From Aquisalimonas sp. (GTDB taxonomy: Bacteria > Pseudomonadota > Gammaproteobacteria > Nitrococcales > Aquisalimonadaceae): DNA of 40,544 bases. Below the pieces are notes generated by a model. It was given only the letters and a program-made list of their open reading frames with translations, was not told where the DNA came from and ran no database searches. The stretch spans positions 1-40,544 of the forward strand of contig NZ_SKOG01000009.1 in the NCBI RefSeq assembly GCF_007120195.1. The letters are read 5' to 3'. Both the position numbers and the translations under genes were made by a program. Position 1 is the stretch's first letter, and each line of letters starts with the position of its first letter. Of the stretch, positions 33,654-40,544 are shown piece after piece.

Positions 33654-33887
33654 ATGTACATCTGCGTTTGCCGCGCCATCACAGACCATGATATCCGTCG
33701 AGCTGTTGCCAATGGCGCCCGCACCATGCGGGAGCTGCGCCTGCACTTGGGTGTTTGCAGCAGCTGCGGACGCTGCGGCCCGGAAGCCCGGGAAATCCTC
33801 ACTGAAGCCTGCGCCAGTATCAGCGCCACGGCCGTTTATATCGACCTGCCTGCCATGGAGCCTGCCAGGGCGCGGCAATCTGCCTGA
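33654..33887 (+). CDS. bfd: Bacterioferritin-associated ferredoxin
   Basis: This small [2Fe-2S] protein (77 aa) delivers electrons to bacterioferritin to release stored iron. The Bfd ligand set is present: CVC (Cys4, Cys6) and CGRC (Cys38, Cys41), with an additional Cys35. MYICVCRAITDHDI is a typical opening. GGGAG precedes the ATG. A Fur-like box upstream predicts expression under iron starvation. bfr follows 141 bp later in the same direction. The last 25 residues are a non-conserved tail. Confidence 0.93.
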   Translation: MYICVCRAITDHDIRRAVANGARTMRELRLHLGVCSSCGRCGPEAREILTEACASISATAVYIDLPAMEPARARQSA

Positions 33888-34028
33888 TCCCACCACCGTG
33901 ACCTCGGTCGCCGATGCCTGAATGCGGGCCCAGGGCACTCCACGTCAGTTCATTCCTTGTATTACACTAATGCGCGTGCGTATCAGCCACGCGATCGTGC
34001 CTACCACCAGCCAGACGGGAGCCGCTGC

Positions 34029-34493
34029 ATGAAGGGTGACGCTAAGATCATCGAGTATCTCAATAAGATTCTCTACAACGAACTGACCGCGATCAATCAG
34101 TATTTCCTGCATTCGCGGATGCTCAATGACTGGGGTCTGGAGACGTTGGGGGCGAAGGAGTACAAGGAGTCCATTGAGGAGATGCAGCACGCGGACAAGC
34201 TGATTGACCGCATTCTGTTTCTCGAGGGAATGCCGAACTTGCAGGATCTGGGGAAGCTGCTCATCGGTGAGAACGTGCGCGAAGTGCTGGAGTGCGATCT
34301 CAAGCTGGAGCAGCGCGCTTGCCCGGATCTGCGCGATGCGATCGCCCACGCCGAATCCGTGGCGGACTACGGCACCCGGGATCTGCTTGAGCAGATCCTC
34401 GCCGATGAGGAAGAGCACCTGGACTACCTGGAGACCCAGCTCGGGCTGATCGACCGCCTCGGTCTCGAGAATTACCAGCAGTCGCAAATGTAG
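34029..34493 (+). CDS. bfr: Bacterioferritin
   Basis: This is the heme-containing 24-mer iron storage protein (154 aa). All ferroxidase residues are in their E. coli positions: Glu18, Tyr25, Glu51, His54, Glu94, Glu127 and His130. The heme ligand Met52 is also kept. [20 protein letters not shown] is the family opening, and the frame is open from 33957 but the ATG at 34029 gives this standard start. GGGAG lies 8 nt upstream. The gene's neighbour bfd releases its iron. No clear terminator is visible in the following 157 bp. Confidence 0.96.
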   Translation: MKGDAKIIEYLNKILYNELTAINQYFLHSRMLNDWGLETLGAKEYKESIEEMQHADKLIDRILFLEGMPNLQDLGKLLIGENVREVLECDLKLEQRACPDLRDAIAHAESVADYGTRDLLEQILADEEEHLDYLETQLGLIDRLGLENYQQSQM

Positions 34494-34650
34494 GCGGCCG
34501 CGGCCTCACGGGTATCGGTTGCCACGAGCAGCCGCCTCTGCGTTTTAGGCGTCGCTCGCTCCACGAAGGAGGACACCGGGAGGATTGGGCGGCGCCGTAG
34601 TAATTCACCACTTGGATGGCTTGCGCCCCAGGTGCGCAGCGTTGCCAATT

Positions 34651-35076
34651 TTAGAACGGCTTGACCACCGCCAGGACAACGACCGCAACGAGCAGCAGCA
34701 CCGGCACCTCGTTAAACACGCGATACCACGTGTGACTGCGTGTGTTGCGATCCTCCCGGAAGGCGCGCAGCAAGCGTCCGCACCAGACGTGATAGCCCAC
34801 CAGCACGACCACAAGCGCCAGCTTGGCGTGCATCCAGCCCTGGCTCAACCAGACCGGGTTGAGCGCCAGTAGCCACAGCCCGAGGCCGATCGCCACGACC
34901 GCGCTGGGCGTCATGATGCCGCGATAGAGCTTGCGCTCCATGACCTTGAAGCGCTCGCGTCCAATCGCATCGTCGGCCATGGCGTGATAGACGAAAAGCC
35001 GCGGCAGATAGAAAATCGCTGCAAACCAGGTGACCACCGAGATCAGGTGGAAGGCCTTGATCCAGAGATACCCCAC
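34651..35076 (-). CDS. hemJ: Protoporphyrinogen oxidase HemJ
   Basis: HemJ is the membrane enzyme for protoporphyrinogen IX to protoporphyrin IX in heme synthesis. It has four membrane helices; the family N-terminus reads GYLWIKAFHLISVVTWFAAIFYLPRLFVY with the essential His. The ATG at 35094 is possible, but starting at the GTG at 35076 gives 141 aa, puts the His at position 10 as in the family and has GGCGGGG about 5 nt upstream. This GTG begins one base after the stop codon of the upstream thioredoxin-like gene, so they are coupled. Confidence 0.85.
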   Translation of the reverse strand: MGYLWIKAFHLISVVTWFAAIFYLPRLFVYHAMADDAIGRERFKVMERKLYRGIMTPSAVVAIGLGLWLLALNPVWLSQGWMHAKLALVVVLVGYHVWCGRLLRAFREDRNTRSHTWYRVFNEVPVLLLVAVVVLAVVKPF

Positions 35077-35077
35077 G

Positions 35078-35620
35078 TCAGCCCCGCCGGTCATCCTCGA
35101 ACAAGGCGACCTGCTCCCCCGGTAGCAGCCCCGTGAGGCGCTCGCGCATCTTGTCTGTGTCCACCATCCCGAGGCGCTGTTGCAGGATCTCGCCGTTCGG
35201 ACCGATCAGGAAGGTGGTCGGGGTCAGCCGGATGTCACCGAATGCCCGGGCAATGCTGCCGTCGCGGTCCAGCACCACGCGGTAGGGCATCTCCCGCTCC
35301 TTGGCCATAGCGCGCACTTGGTCTTCCGGATCGTATTCCATGGCCACGGCGATCAACTCCAGTCCCTCGGGATAAAGCTCTTCGTAGAGCGCCTTGAAAT
35401 GCGGGATTTCCTGGACACAGATCGTGCAGGTTGTGGCCCAAAACGCGACAATTGTGGGGTGGCCCTGAAGCTCATCGAGCGCAAAACGTTCGCCATCAAG
35501 GGTTTCGAAATGCACCTCCGGGGCCCGTTCGCCTTGCCAGGGGGCCACCCAGGCCACGCCGGCGGAGGCGATAACCAGCACGACCAGAAGGCCGATCAAG
35601 ATGTCCTTGCGCGTCGCCAT
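35078..35620 (-). CDS. Membrane-anchored thioredoxin-like protein (TlpA/ResA type)
   Basis: A 180-aa periplasmic thiol-disulfide protein has an N-terminal membrane anchor (residues 6-26) followed by a thioredoxin fold. The active-site motif is CTIC (Cys65-Cys68) in FWATTCTICVQEIP; the cis-Pro loop is LTPTTFLIG. TlpA/ResA proteins reduce or maintain cysteines during cytochrome c or oxidase assembly, which would suit its pairing with hemJ; the exact partner is unknown. AGGAG lies 8 nt before the ATG at 35620, where the frame's upstream extension has no homology. Confidence 0.86.
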   Translation of the reverse strand: MATRKDILIGLLVVLVIASAGVAWVAPWQGERAPEVHFETLDGERFALDELQGHPTIVAFWATTCTICVQEIPHFKALYEELYPEGLELIAVAMEYDPEDQVRAMAKEREMPYRVVLDRDGSIARAFGDIRLTPTTFLIGPNGEILQQRLGMVDTDKMRERLTGLLPGEQVALFEDDRRG

Positions 35621-35830
35621 TGAGGTGCTCCTGCATCGGGAACAGCGAAAACCGCATTCTACAGCTGGGCGCGCATCACGGGCTACTGGCAGCTTGGCGC
35701 TCCGGCATGGTCCGCAGGTGCCTCGTTGGCCGTTTGCGACACAGCGGGGTAGAATCCGGACCCAGGCAGGCACCACCGTGGCTGCGAATGGTTCGATGGC
35801 GGGGGCGGCGGAGGCAAAGCGGAGTTCAAT

Positions 35831-36862
35831 ATGGTCACGATAGGCATTGTTGGCGGCACAGGGTACACCGGCGCCGAATTGCTGCGGCTGCTCGCTGGGC
35901 ATCCGCACGTGGACCTGCACACGATTACCTCGCGCGGCAATGCGGGATCACGCGTCGATGCCATGTTCCCCGGCTTGCGTGGGCACGTGGAGCTCAGCTT
36001 CCGCGAGCCGGATGTGGCTGAGCTTGCAAGCTGTGATTTGGTCTTCTTCGCAACACCCAATGGGACCTCCATGGGTATGGTGCCGGATCTCCTGGCCAAT
36101 GGCACCCGTGTCGTGGATCTCGGTGCAGACTTCCGCCTGCGCGATGTGAACGCGTTCGAGTCCTGGTACGGCATCCCCCATGCCTGTCCCGAGCTGCTCG
36201 AAGTCGCCGCCTACGGATTGCCGGAGATCTATCGCACCGCCATTCGGGAGGCACGGTTGGTGGCGAATCCCGGCTGCTACCCGACCGCGGTGGCCTTGGG
36301 GTGGATGCCACTGCTGGAGTCGGGCCTTGTCGATGCGGACGCACTGGTCGCAGACTGCAAGTCCGGCGTCTCCGGTGCCGGGCGCCAGGCACAGGTGCCG
36401 ACACTGTTCAGTGAGGCCAACGAGAACTTTCGCGCCTATGGGGCCGCGGGTCACCGCCATCTTCCTGAAATTCGCCAGACCCTGGAAGCCATGGTTCGCA
36501 GGCCCGTGGGCCTGACATTCCTGCCACACTTGGTGCCAATGACGCGCGGCATGCAGGCAAGCCTGTATGCGCCGCTGCGCGACGAAGCCACCGACCTTCA
36601 GGCACTCTACGAGGAGCGCTACGCAGGCGAGCCTTTTGTCGATGTTCTTCCGGCCGGCAGCCATCCCGAGACCCGGACCGTGCGGGGTACGAATCTGTGC
36701 CGGATCGCGGTGCACCCGCCCCAGGACGGGCGCACCGCGATCGTCCTATCGGTGATCGACAACCTCACCAAGGGGGCGGCCAGCCAGGCGGTGCAGAACA
36801 TGAACCTCATGTGCGGTCTGCCCGAGACAGCTGGGCTGGAGGGCGTTGCCGTGCTGCCGTGA
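35831..36862 (+). CDS. argC: N-acetyl-gamma-glutamyl-phosphate reductase
   Basis: This is the third step of arginine synthesis, NADPH reduction of N-acetylglutamyl phosphate. The 343-aa protein has the nucleotide-binding [17 protein letters not shown] at the N-terminus, the active-site Cys in [14 protein letters not shown], and conserved KSGVSGAGR and HRHLPEI segments. The upstream spacing is 210 bp from the divergent thioredoxin-like gene. GCGGAG precedes the ATG. It is followed after 81 bp by erpA. Confidence 0.95.
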   Translation: MVTIGIVGGTGYTGAELLRLLAGHPHVDLHTITSRGNAGSRVDAMFPGLRGHVELSFREPDVAELASCDLVFFATPNGTSMGMVPDLLANGTRVVDLGADFRLRDVNAFESWYGIPHACPELLEVAAYGLPEIYRTAIREARLVANPGCYPTAVALGWMPLLESGLVDADALVADCKSGVSGAGRQAQVPTLFSEANENFRAYGAAGHRHLPEIRQTLEAMVRRPVGLTFLPHLVPMTRGMQASLYAPLRDEATDLQALYEERYAGEPFVDVLPAGSHPETRTVRGTNLCRIAVHPPQDGRTAIVLSVIDNLTKGAASQAVQNMNLMCGLPETAGLEGVAVLP

Positions 36863-36877
36863 CAGCGATCCCGCAAT

Positions 36878-36906
36878 TTGACGGTTGCCCGTTTGCAGCG
36901 CAAAAT
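36878..36906 (+). promoter_or_regulatory. Probable erpA promoter
   Basis: TTGACG (36878-36883), a 17-nt spacer and CAAAAT (36901-36906) lie about 38 bp before erpA. The -35 matches at 5 of 6 and the -10 at 4 of 6 positions. Confidence 0.5.
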
Positions 36907-36943
36907 GATCTAAGTCCAATTTGCTTCACCGGAGAGTTGAGTC

Positions 36944-37297
36944 ATGGCCGAAGCCGCACTTGAGCAGGAAGCCCCACTGGTGTTCACCGACAGCGCGGCA
37001 GACAAGGTGCGGGAATTGCTCGACGAGGAGAACAACGACTCGCTCAAGCTGCGTGTCTACATTGCAGGTGGTGGCTGCTCCGGATTCCAGTACGGGTTTA
37101 TGTTTGACGAAAACGTCGAAGACGGCGATGCCGCCATGGAGAAAAACGGCGTGACCCTGTTGGTGGATCCCATGAGCGCACAGTACCTACTGGGCGCAGA
37201 GATCGACTACGTCGAGGGGATCCAGGGCGCACAGTTTGTGATCCGCAACCCGAACGCGACGACCACCTGTGGCTGCGGCTCGTCGTTCGGCGTTTGA
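36944..37297 (+). CDS. erpA: Iron-sulfur cluster insertion protein ErpA
   Basis: This A-type carrier delivers Fe-S clusters to target enzymes (including those of isoprenoid synthesis). The 117-aa protein carries the three cluster-binding cysteines Cys45 ([12 protein letters not shown]) and Cys109/Cys111 (TTCGCGSSF). GGAG before the ATG is the ribosome-binding site. The protein begins with an acidic segment and is otherwise typical. It is convergent with anmK across 96 bp that show no clear terminator. Confidence 0.96.
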   Translation: MAEAALEQEAPLVFTDSAADKVRELLDEENNDSLKLRVYIAGGGCSGFQYGFMFDENVEDGDAAMEKNGVTLLVDPMSAQYLLGAEIDYVEGIQGAQFVIRNPNATTTCGCGSSFGV

Positions 37298-37393
37298 TTC
37301 GTCGTCCGGCCTGCTGGCGTCGTTTTTGCGCACCACCCCGCCCTGCCGCGACCGCCATGGCGCTCGTCCGACCCCGCCAGAGGTCAGCAAACC

Positions 37394-38506
37394 TCACCGC
37401 GCCGCACCCGGGTAGATGGCTCCCATGGGAACGGGGCCGCTGGCGCCGGTCACCGCGGGGATGTTGGTGGCCCGCCCTGCCAAAGCCTCCCGAGCGAGCC
37501 AGGCGAATCCCGCGGCCTCTACCCAGTCCGGAGCAATGCCTGCGGATCCCGTATCCTCCACCGTCATTGTTGGTAGCGCCGCGGCAAGACGCCCCATGAG
37601 ATCGCGATTATGGGCGCCGCCGCCGCACACCAAAACCCGAGTGGCCCCCGGTATGCTCCCTTGCACCGCATCGGCGATGCTGACCGCGGTGAGCTGCGCC
37701 AGCGTCGCCTGAACCGCCGACGGGACATGATTCGACACCCCGGCACGCTCCAGCCACTGCATATTGAAATAATCACGCCCCGTGCTTTTAGGCGGTGGTC
37801 TGCGGAAGTAGGGATCGTCCAGGAAACGCGCCAGCAGCACCGGATCCACACGGCCGGACGCCGCCCATTGCCCCTGTGCATCGCAAGGGCCGCCCCGGTG
37901 CCTGCCATGCCAGAGGTCCAGCAGCACGTTACCCGGGCCGGTATCGAACCCAACGACCCGCGCGGGCTCACCCTGAGCCGGCAGATGGGTGAGATTGGCC
38001 ATGCCGCCGATGTTAACCACCACACGGTGCTCGTCGCGGCTGGCGAAAAAGGCGTGGTGAAAGGCCGGCGCCAATGGCGCACCCTGGCCACCCGCCGCCA
38101 GATCCCGACGGCGGAAGTCCGCCACCACTGTGATGCCGGTCGCCTGGGCAATGCGGGTCGGGTCGCCGATCTGGAGTGTTGTCGGACGGGGGGTGTCCGG
38201 GTCGTGCCAGACGGTCTGGCCGTGACTGCCGATGGCATGGACATCGCCGCGGCTGACGCCCGCCTTGTCCAGCAGCGCCAGGGTGGTTTCCGCCAGCGCG
38301 CGACCGACCTGCGCATCCAGCGCAATGATCTCGCCAAGTGGGGTGGCCGCGTCCACCGCGAGCAGCCGTCTGCGCAGCTCTGAATCATGACGTACCGAAT
38401 GGGCGGCGCGAAGCCGGAGGCGCTTATCGGCGGTATCCAGCAGAGCGGCGTCGATTCCGTCCATGCTGGTTCCGGTCATCAGACCAACGTACAGACCCTC
38501 GGACAC
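37394..38506 (-). CDS. anmK: Anhydro-N-acetylmuramic acid kinase
   Basis: AnmK converts 1,6-anhydroMurNAc plus ATP to MurNAc-6-phosphate in cell-wall recycling. The 370-aa protein has the N-terminal phosphate-binding [17 protein letters not shown], the [11 protein letters not shown] segment and [13 protein letters not shown], all diagnostic. The frame extends to 38620, but a GTG at 38506 preceded by GGAGGAGGT and beginning just before [14 protein letters not shown] is clearly preferred. It is divergent from tyrS. In pseudomonads a MepM-type peptidase gene lies between these two, but none is present here. Confidence 0.94.
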   Translation of the reverse strand: MSEGLYVGLMTGTSMDGIDAALLDTADKRLRLRAAHSVRHDSELRRRLLAVDAATPLGEIIALDAQVGRALAETTLALLDKAGVSRGDVHAIGSHGQTVWHDPDTPRPTTLQIGDPTRIAQATGITVVADFRRRDLAAGGQGAPLAPAFHHAFFASRDEHRVVVNIGGMANLTHLPAQGEPARVVGFDTGPGNVLLDLWHGRHRGGPCDAQGQWAASGRVDPVLLARFLDDPYFRRPPPKSTGRDYFNMQWLERAGVSNHVPSAVQATLAQLTAVSIADAVQGSIPGATRVLVCGGGAHNRDLMGRLAAALPTMTVEDTGSAGIAPDWVEAAGFAWLAREALAGRATNIPAVTGASGPVPMGAIYPGAAR

Positions 38507-38603
38507 GTCACCTCCTCCCGTCGCTGGCACCGTTTGTTGCACCATAGTACGTGCATTGGTCGCGGGGGTGGGCCAGTTTTGGTTTGGCTGCGTCCACCAT
38601 GCG

Positions 38604-38631
38604 ATGACCTTTGAACGCATGCTGGTAGAAT
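38604..38631 (+). promoter_or_regulatory. Probable tyrS promoter
   Basis: ATGACC (38604-38609) and TAGAAT (38626-38631) are 16 nt apart, the same spacing as the rRNA promoters at the right end, with a GC-rich discriminator CGCGCC. The -35 matches 4 of 6. Confidence 0.5.
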
Positions 38632-38702
38632 CGCGCCGCGCGGGGAATGCTGGTCCTCCACGGCATCGCCAAGCGTTCCTTCAACACCCAGGAGATGACG
38701 GC

Positions 38703-39914
38703 ATGGTTGACGTGGACGAAGCCCTGGCTGAACTGCGCCGGGGAACGGACGAGATCCTGGTGGATGCAGAGCTGCGCGAGCGCCTGCAGGCCGGACGCCC
38801 GTTGCGGATCAAGGCAGGTTTCGACCCCACCGCGCCGGATCTGCATCTCGGGCACACCGTGCTCATCAACAAGCTGCGGCAATTTCAGGACCTTGGCCAT
38901 GACCTCTACTTTTTGATCGGCGATTTCACCGGCATGATCGGCGATCCGTCGGGCAAGAACGTGACCCGTAAACCGCTGAGCGCCGAGGAGGTCGCCGACA
39001 ACGCCCGCACCTACGAAGAGCAGGTGTTCCGCATTCTCGACCGCGAACGCACCCATGTCGTGTTCAACTCCAGCTGGATGAATGCCTTCAGCGCCACGGA
39101 CATGATCCGGCTTGCCGCGCGCCAAACTGTCGCACGCATGCTCGAGCGCGATGACTTTCACAAGCGCTATCACGCAGGCCAGTCCATCGCCATCCACGAG
39201 TTCCTCTATCCGCTGATCCAAGGGTACGACTCGGTGGAACTAAAAGCGGACGTGGAACTGGGAGGAACGGATCAGAAGTTCAACCTGCTGGTAGGGCGTC
39301 AGCTCCAGCACGCCTATGGACAGCGGCCTCAGGTCGTCATCACTGTCCCCCTGCTGGAAGGCCTGGACGGCGTGCAGAAGATGTCCAAGTCCCTGGACAA
39401 CTATGTCGGCATCCAGGAGCCGGCCGACGAAATGTTCGGTAAGCTCATGTCGATTTCCGATGAACTGATGTGGCGGTACTTTGATCTCCTGAGCCTGCGC
39501 CCGGTGGCCGAACGCGACCAGTTGCGCAAGGAAGCGGCTGAGGGGCGCAATCCGCGCGATATCAAGTTCCTGCTCGCGGAAGAACTGGTGGAACGTTTTC
39601 ACGATCGCGCTGCCGGGGTGCGCGCACGGGAAAACTTCCTGGCGCGCTTCCAGCGTGGCGCCACCCCGGAAGACATGCCCGAGGAGACCGTTGCCGCCCG
39701 CGGGGGAACCGTGCCGATTGCGACGCTATTGCGGCTCTGCGGCCTGGTGGCTTCCAGTAGCGATGGTCAGCGCATGGTGCGTCAGGGGGCGGTGCGCATT
39801 GACGGTGAGCGCGTCGAGGATCCCTCCCGTACGGTCGCCGCCGGGGGTGTGTACGTGCTGCAGGTGGGCAAGCGGCGATTTGCGCGTGTGACCGTTACCG
39901 GAGAAAGCGTTTGA
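38703..39914 (+). CDS. tyrS: Tyrosyl-tRNA synthetase
   Basis: This class I synthetase charges tRNA-Tyr. At 403 aa it has the HIGH motif HLGHT (His48-His51) and KMSKS at residues 226-230, followed by a C-terminal S4 RNA-binding domain ([17 protein letters not shown]). The spacing and length fit the TyrZ-like form found in pseudomonads and relatives rather than E. coli TyrS. The ATG at 38703 has AGGAGA about 8 nt upstream; the upstream open frame lacks homology. The stop overlaps the first rRNA promoter, and the rRNA operon lies immediately downstream. Confidence 0.95.
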   Translation: MVDVDEALAELRRGTDEILVDAELRERLQAGRPLRIKAGFDPTAPDLHLGHTVLINKLRQFQDLGHDLYFLIGDFTGMIGDPSGKNVTRKPLSAEEVADNARTYEEQVFRILDRERTHVVFNSSWMNAFSATDMIRLAARQTVARMLERDDFHKRYHAGQSIAIHEFLYPLIQGYDSVELKADVELGGTDQKFNLLVGRQLQHAYGQRPQVVITVPLLEGLDGVQKMSKSLDNYVGIQEPADEMFGKLMSISDELMWRYFDLLSLRPVAERDQLRKEAAEGRNPRDIKFLLAEELVERFHDRAAGVRARENFLARFQRGATPEDMPEETVAARGGTVPIATLLRLCGLVASSSDGQRMVRQGAVRIDGERVEDPSRTVAAGGVYVLQVGKRRFARVTVTGESV

Positions 39915-39938
39915 TGGCCAGTGTTTCGCGCCTACAAT
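39911..39938 (+). promoter_or_regulatory. rRNA promoter P1 (overlaps tyrS stop)
   Basis: TTGATG (39911-39916), a 16-nt spacer and TACAAT (39933-39938), followed by ACGCGCC. The tyrS TGA lies within the -35 hexamer. This is the weakest of four similar promoters. Confidence 0.55.
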
Positions 39939-40079
39939 ACGCGCCTCTTGGCGAGCCATCGCAGCTCTATCGGGCCGGCAGAGCACAGGGCCACACCTCG
40001 ACGCGGCAATGCTGCATCAAGGCCGCCGGCCGCGACAGCCGCACCGCGCAACCGCTGCGGAGATCCACCGAAAAAGGTG

Positions 40080-40107
40080 TTGACGGACCGTCGCGAGGCT
40101 GTAGAAT
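40080..40107 (+). promoter_or_regulatory. rRNA promoter P2
   Basis: TTGACG (40080-40085), a 16-nt spacer and TAGAAT (40102-40107), with a GC-rich discriminator GCGC. Confidence 0.75.
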
Positions 40108-40158
40108 GCGCAGTCCCTGAAGGCGCGACAAACCGCGCGGTCAGGGCAACACGAAGGG

Positions 40159-40186
40159 TTGACCTCGTGTTCGCAAGCGCTATAAT
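40159..40186 (+). promoter_or_regulatory. rRNA promoter P3
   Basis: TTGACC (40159-40164), a 16-nt spacer and perfect TATAAT (40181-40186), followed by GCGCGACC, the kind of discriminator sensitive to ppGpp/DksA. Confidence 0.8.
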
Positions 40187-40226
40187 GCGCGACCCGCCAA
40201 ACAGGCGGCACCGCCAACCAGGACGG

Positions 40227-40254
40227 TTGACAGGAACACACGACGCTATATAAT
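40227..40254 (+). promoter_or_regulatory. rRNA promoter P4 (16S-proximal)
   Basis: A perfect TTGACA (40227-40232), a 16-nt spacer and perfect TATAAT (40249-40254) sit about 175 bp before 16S. This is the strongest promoter seen in the window. Confidence 0.85.
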
Positions 40255-40285
40255 GTGTGTCCCGCGTCAGCGACGCTGCGCGGCG

Positions 40286-40300
40286 CGCTCTTTAAAAATT
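40286..40300 (+). promoter_or_regulatory. boxA antitermination site in the rRNA leader
   Basis: CGCTCTTTAAAAATT contains the boxA core GCTCTTTAA recognised by NusB-S10. It lies in the leader between promoter P4 and 16S. Confidence 0.8.
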
Positions 40301-40324
40301 CGGATCAGATGGTTTGTGTGGGCG

Positions 40325-40364
40325 CTTGCACCATGGCGAAGATGCGAAAGATCTTCGGTGCAAG
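40325..40364 (+). other. Leader hairpin upstream of 16S rRNA
   Basis: CTTGCACC (40325-40332) pairs with GGTGCAAG (40357-40364), and inside it GAAGAT (40338-40343) pairs with ATCTTC (40351-40356). This is likely a folding or processing element of the pre-rRNA leader. Confidence 0.6.
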
Positions 40365-40430
40365 AGCTCAAGTGCCTTGAGTTTTTTGTGACCGAGCCGA
40401 AATAAGCCACTTTCGAGTGGTTCTGTGATT

Positions 40431-40544
40431 AAACTGAAGAGTTTGATCCTGGCTCAGATTGAACGCTGGCGGCATGCCTAACACATGCAAGTCGAGCGGT
40501 AACAGGCCCTTCGGGGTGCTGACGAGCGGCGGACGGGTGAGTAA
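40431..40544 (+). rRNA. rrs: 16S rRNA, 5' end only (cut by window edge)
   Basis: The sequence AAACTGAAGAGTTTGATCCTG begins the gene; the 27F primer region, then GAACGCTGGCGGCATGCCTAA and GCAAGTCGAGCGG, are the standard opening of bacterial 16S. The first 114 nt of about 1,540 are present. The TAACAGG/CCCTTCGGGG stem region of variable loop V1 fits a gammaproteobacterium. The rest of the operon is beyond the window. Confidence 0.97.

Noticed and set aside
35621-35920. 100-residue N-terminal extension of the thioredoxin-like protein
   Set aside because: The internal ATG at 35620 has AGGAG at good spacing and begins at the membrane anchor; the upstream part has no domain and overlaps the argC start region.

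Overview
The window reads as a chromosomal segment of a GC-rich gammaproteobacterium. Three things point to this: the 16S rRNA start at the right edge, close orthologues of MetR, Slt, PtsP, ErpA and AnmK, and the order hemJ / argC / erpA / anmK / tyrS / rrn, which recalls pseudomonads and relatives. Many proteins are rich in Asp and Glu, and GcvP is split. Together these suggest a halophilic or haloalkaliphilic Ectothiorhodospiraceae-like organism, but the genus is an inference and is not proved here. No prophage, CRISPR array or intact transposase gene was seen.

Layout. 1-159: the right end of a short non-coding mobile repeat. 160-596: no convincing gene. 597-4797: an Fbp-type ferric iron ABC importer split over three transcription units (fbpA -, fbpC +, fbpB -), each preceded by a Fur-like box. 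5240-9659: a glycine cleavage operon (gcvT, gcvH, gcvPA, gcvPB), followed by an adenosine-kinase-like gene. 10801-20066: a 9.27 kb block bounded by two nearly identical inverted 168-bp repeats. It holds a DmdC-like acyl-CoA dehydrogenase, alaA, a DUF2147 protein and a five-gene Liv-type ABC importer. 20066-23626: a GGCT-fold protein, the lytic transglycosylase slt, a DUF1289 protein and a PduO-type cobalamin adenosyltransferase. 23659-26850: two tandem outer-membrane barrel genes and an M14 carboxypeptidase. 26908-28708: metR, a candidate small RNA, tRNA-Gly(GCC) and a phosphoribosyltransferase. 28723-30479: a HAD phosphatase / LrgA / LrgB operon. 30629-33563: rppH and ptsP. 33602-37297: iron storage, heme and Fe-S genes (bfd, bfr, hemJ, a thioredoxin-like protein, erpA) around argC. 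37394-39914: anmK and tyrS, divergent. 39911-40544: four tandem rRNA promoters, a leader with boxA, and the first 114 nt of 16S rRNA.

Three points deserve most attention. First, the Liv importer's two ATPases carry changes (LivF Walker A Lys to Arg, LivF H-loop Gln, LivG signature Gly to Ala) that all fall in the same composite ATP site, predicting one canonical and one degenerate site. Second, a family of small inverted-repeat elements with CTAG ends occurs five times in 40 kb. Several copies supply or touch stop codons, and one supplies a start codon and ribosome-binding site. Third, an orphan terminator between metR and tRNA-Gly outlines a candidate small RNA of about 105 nt.
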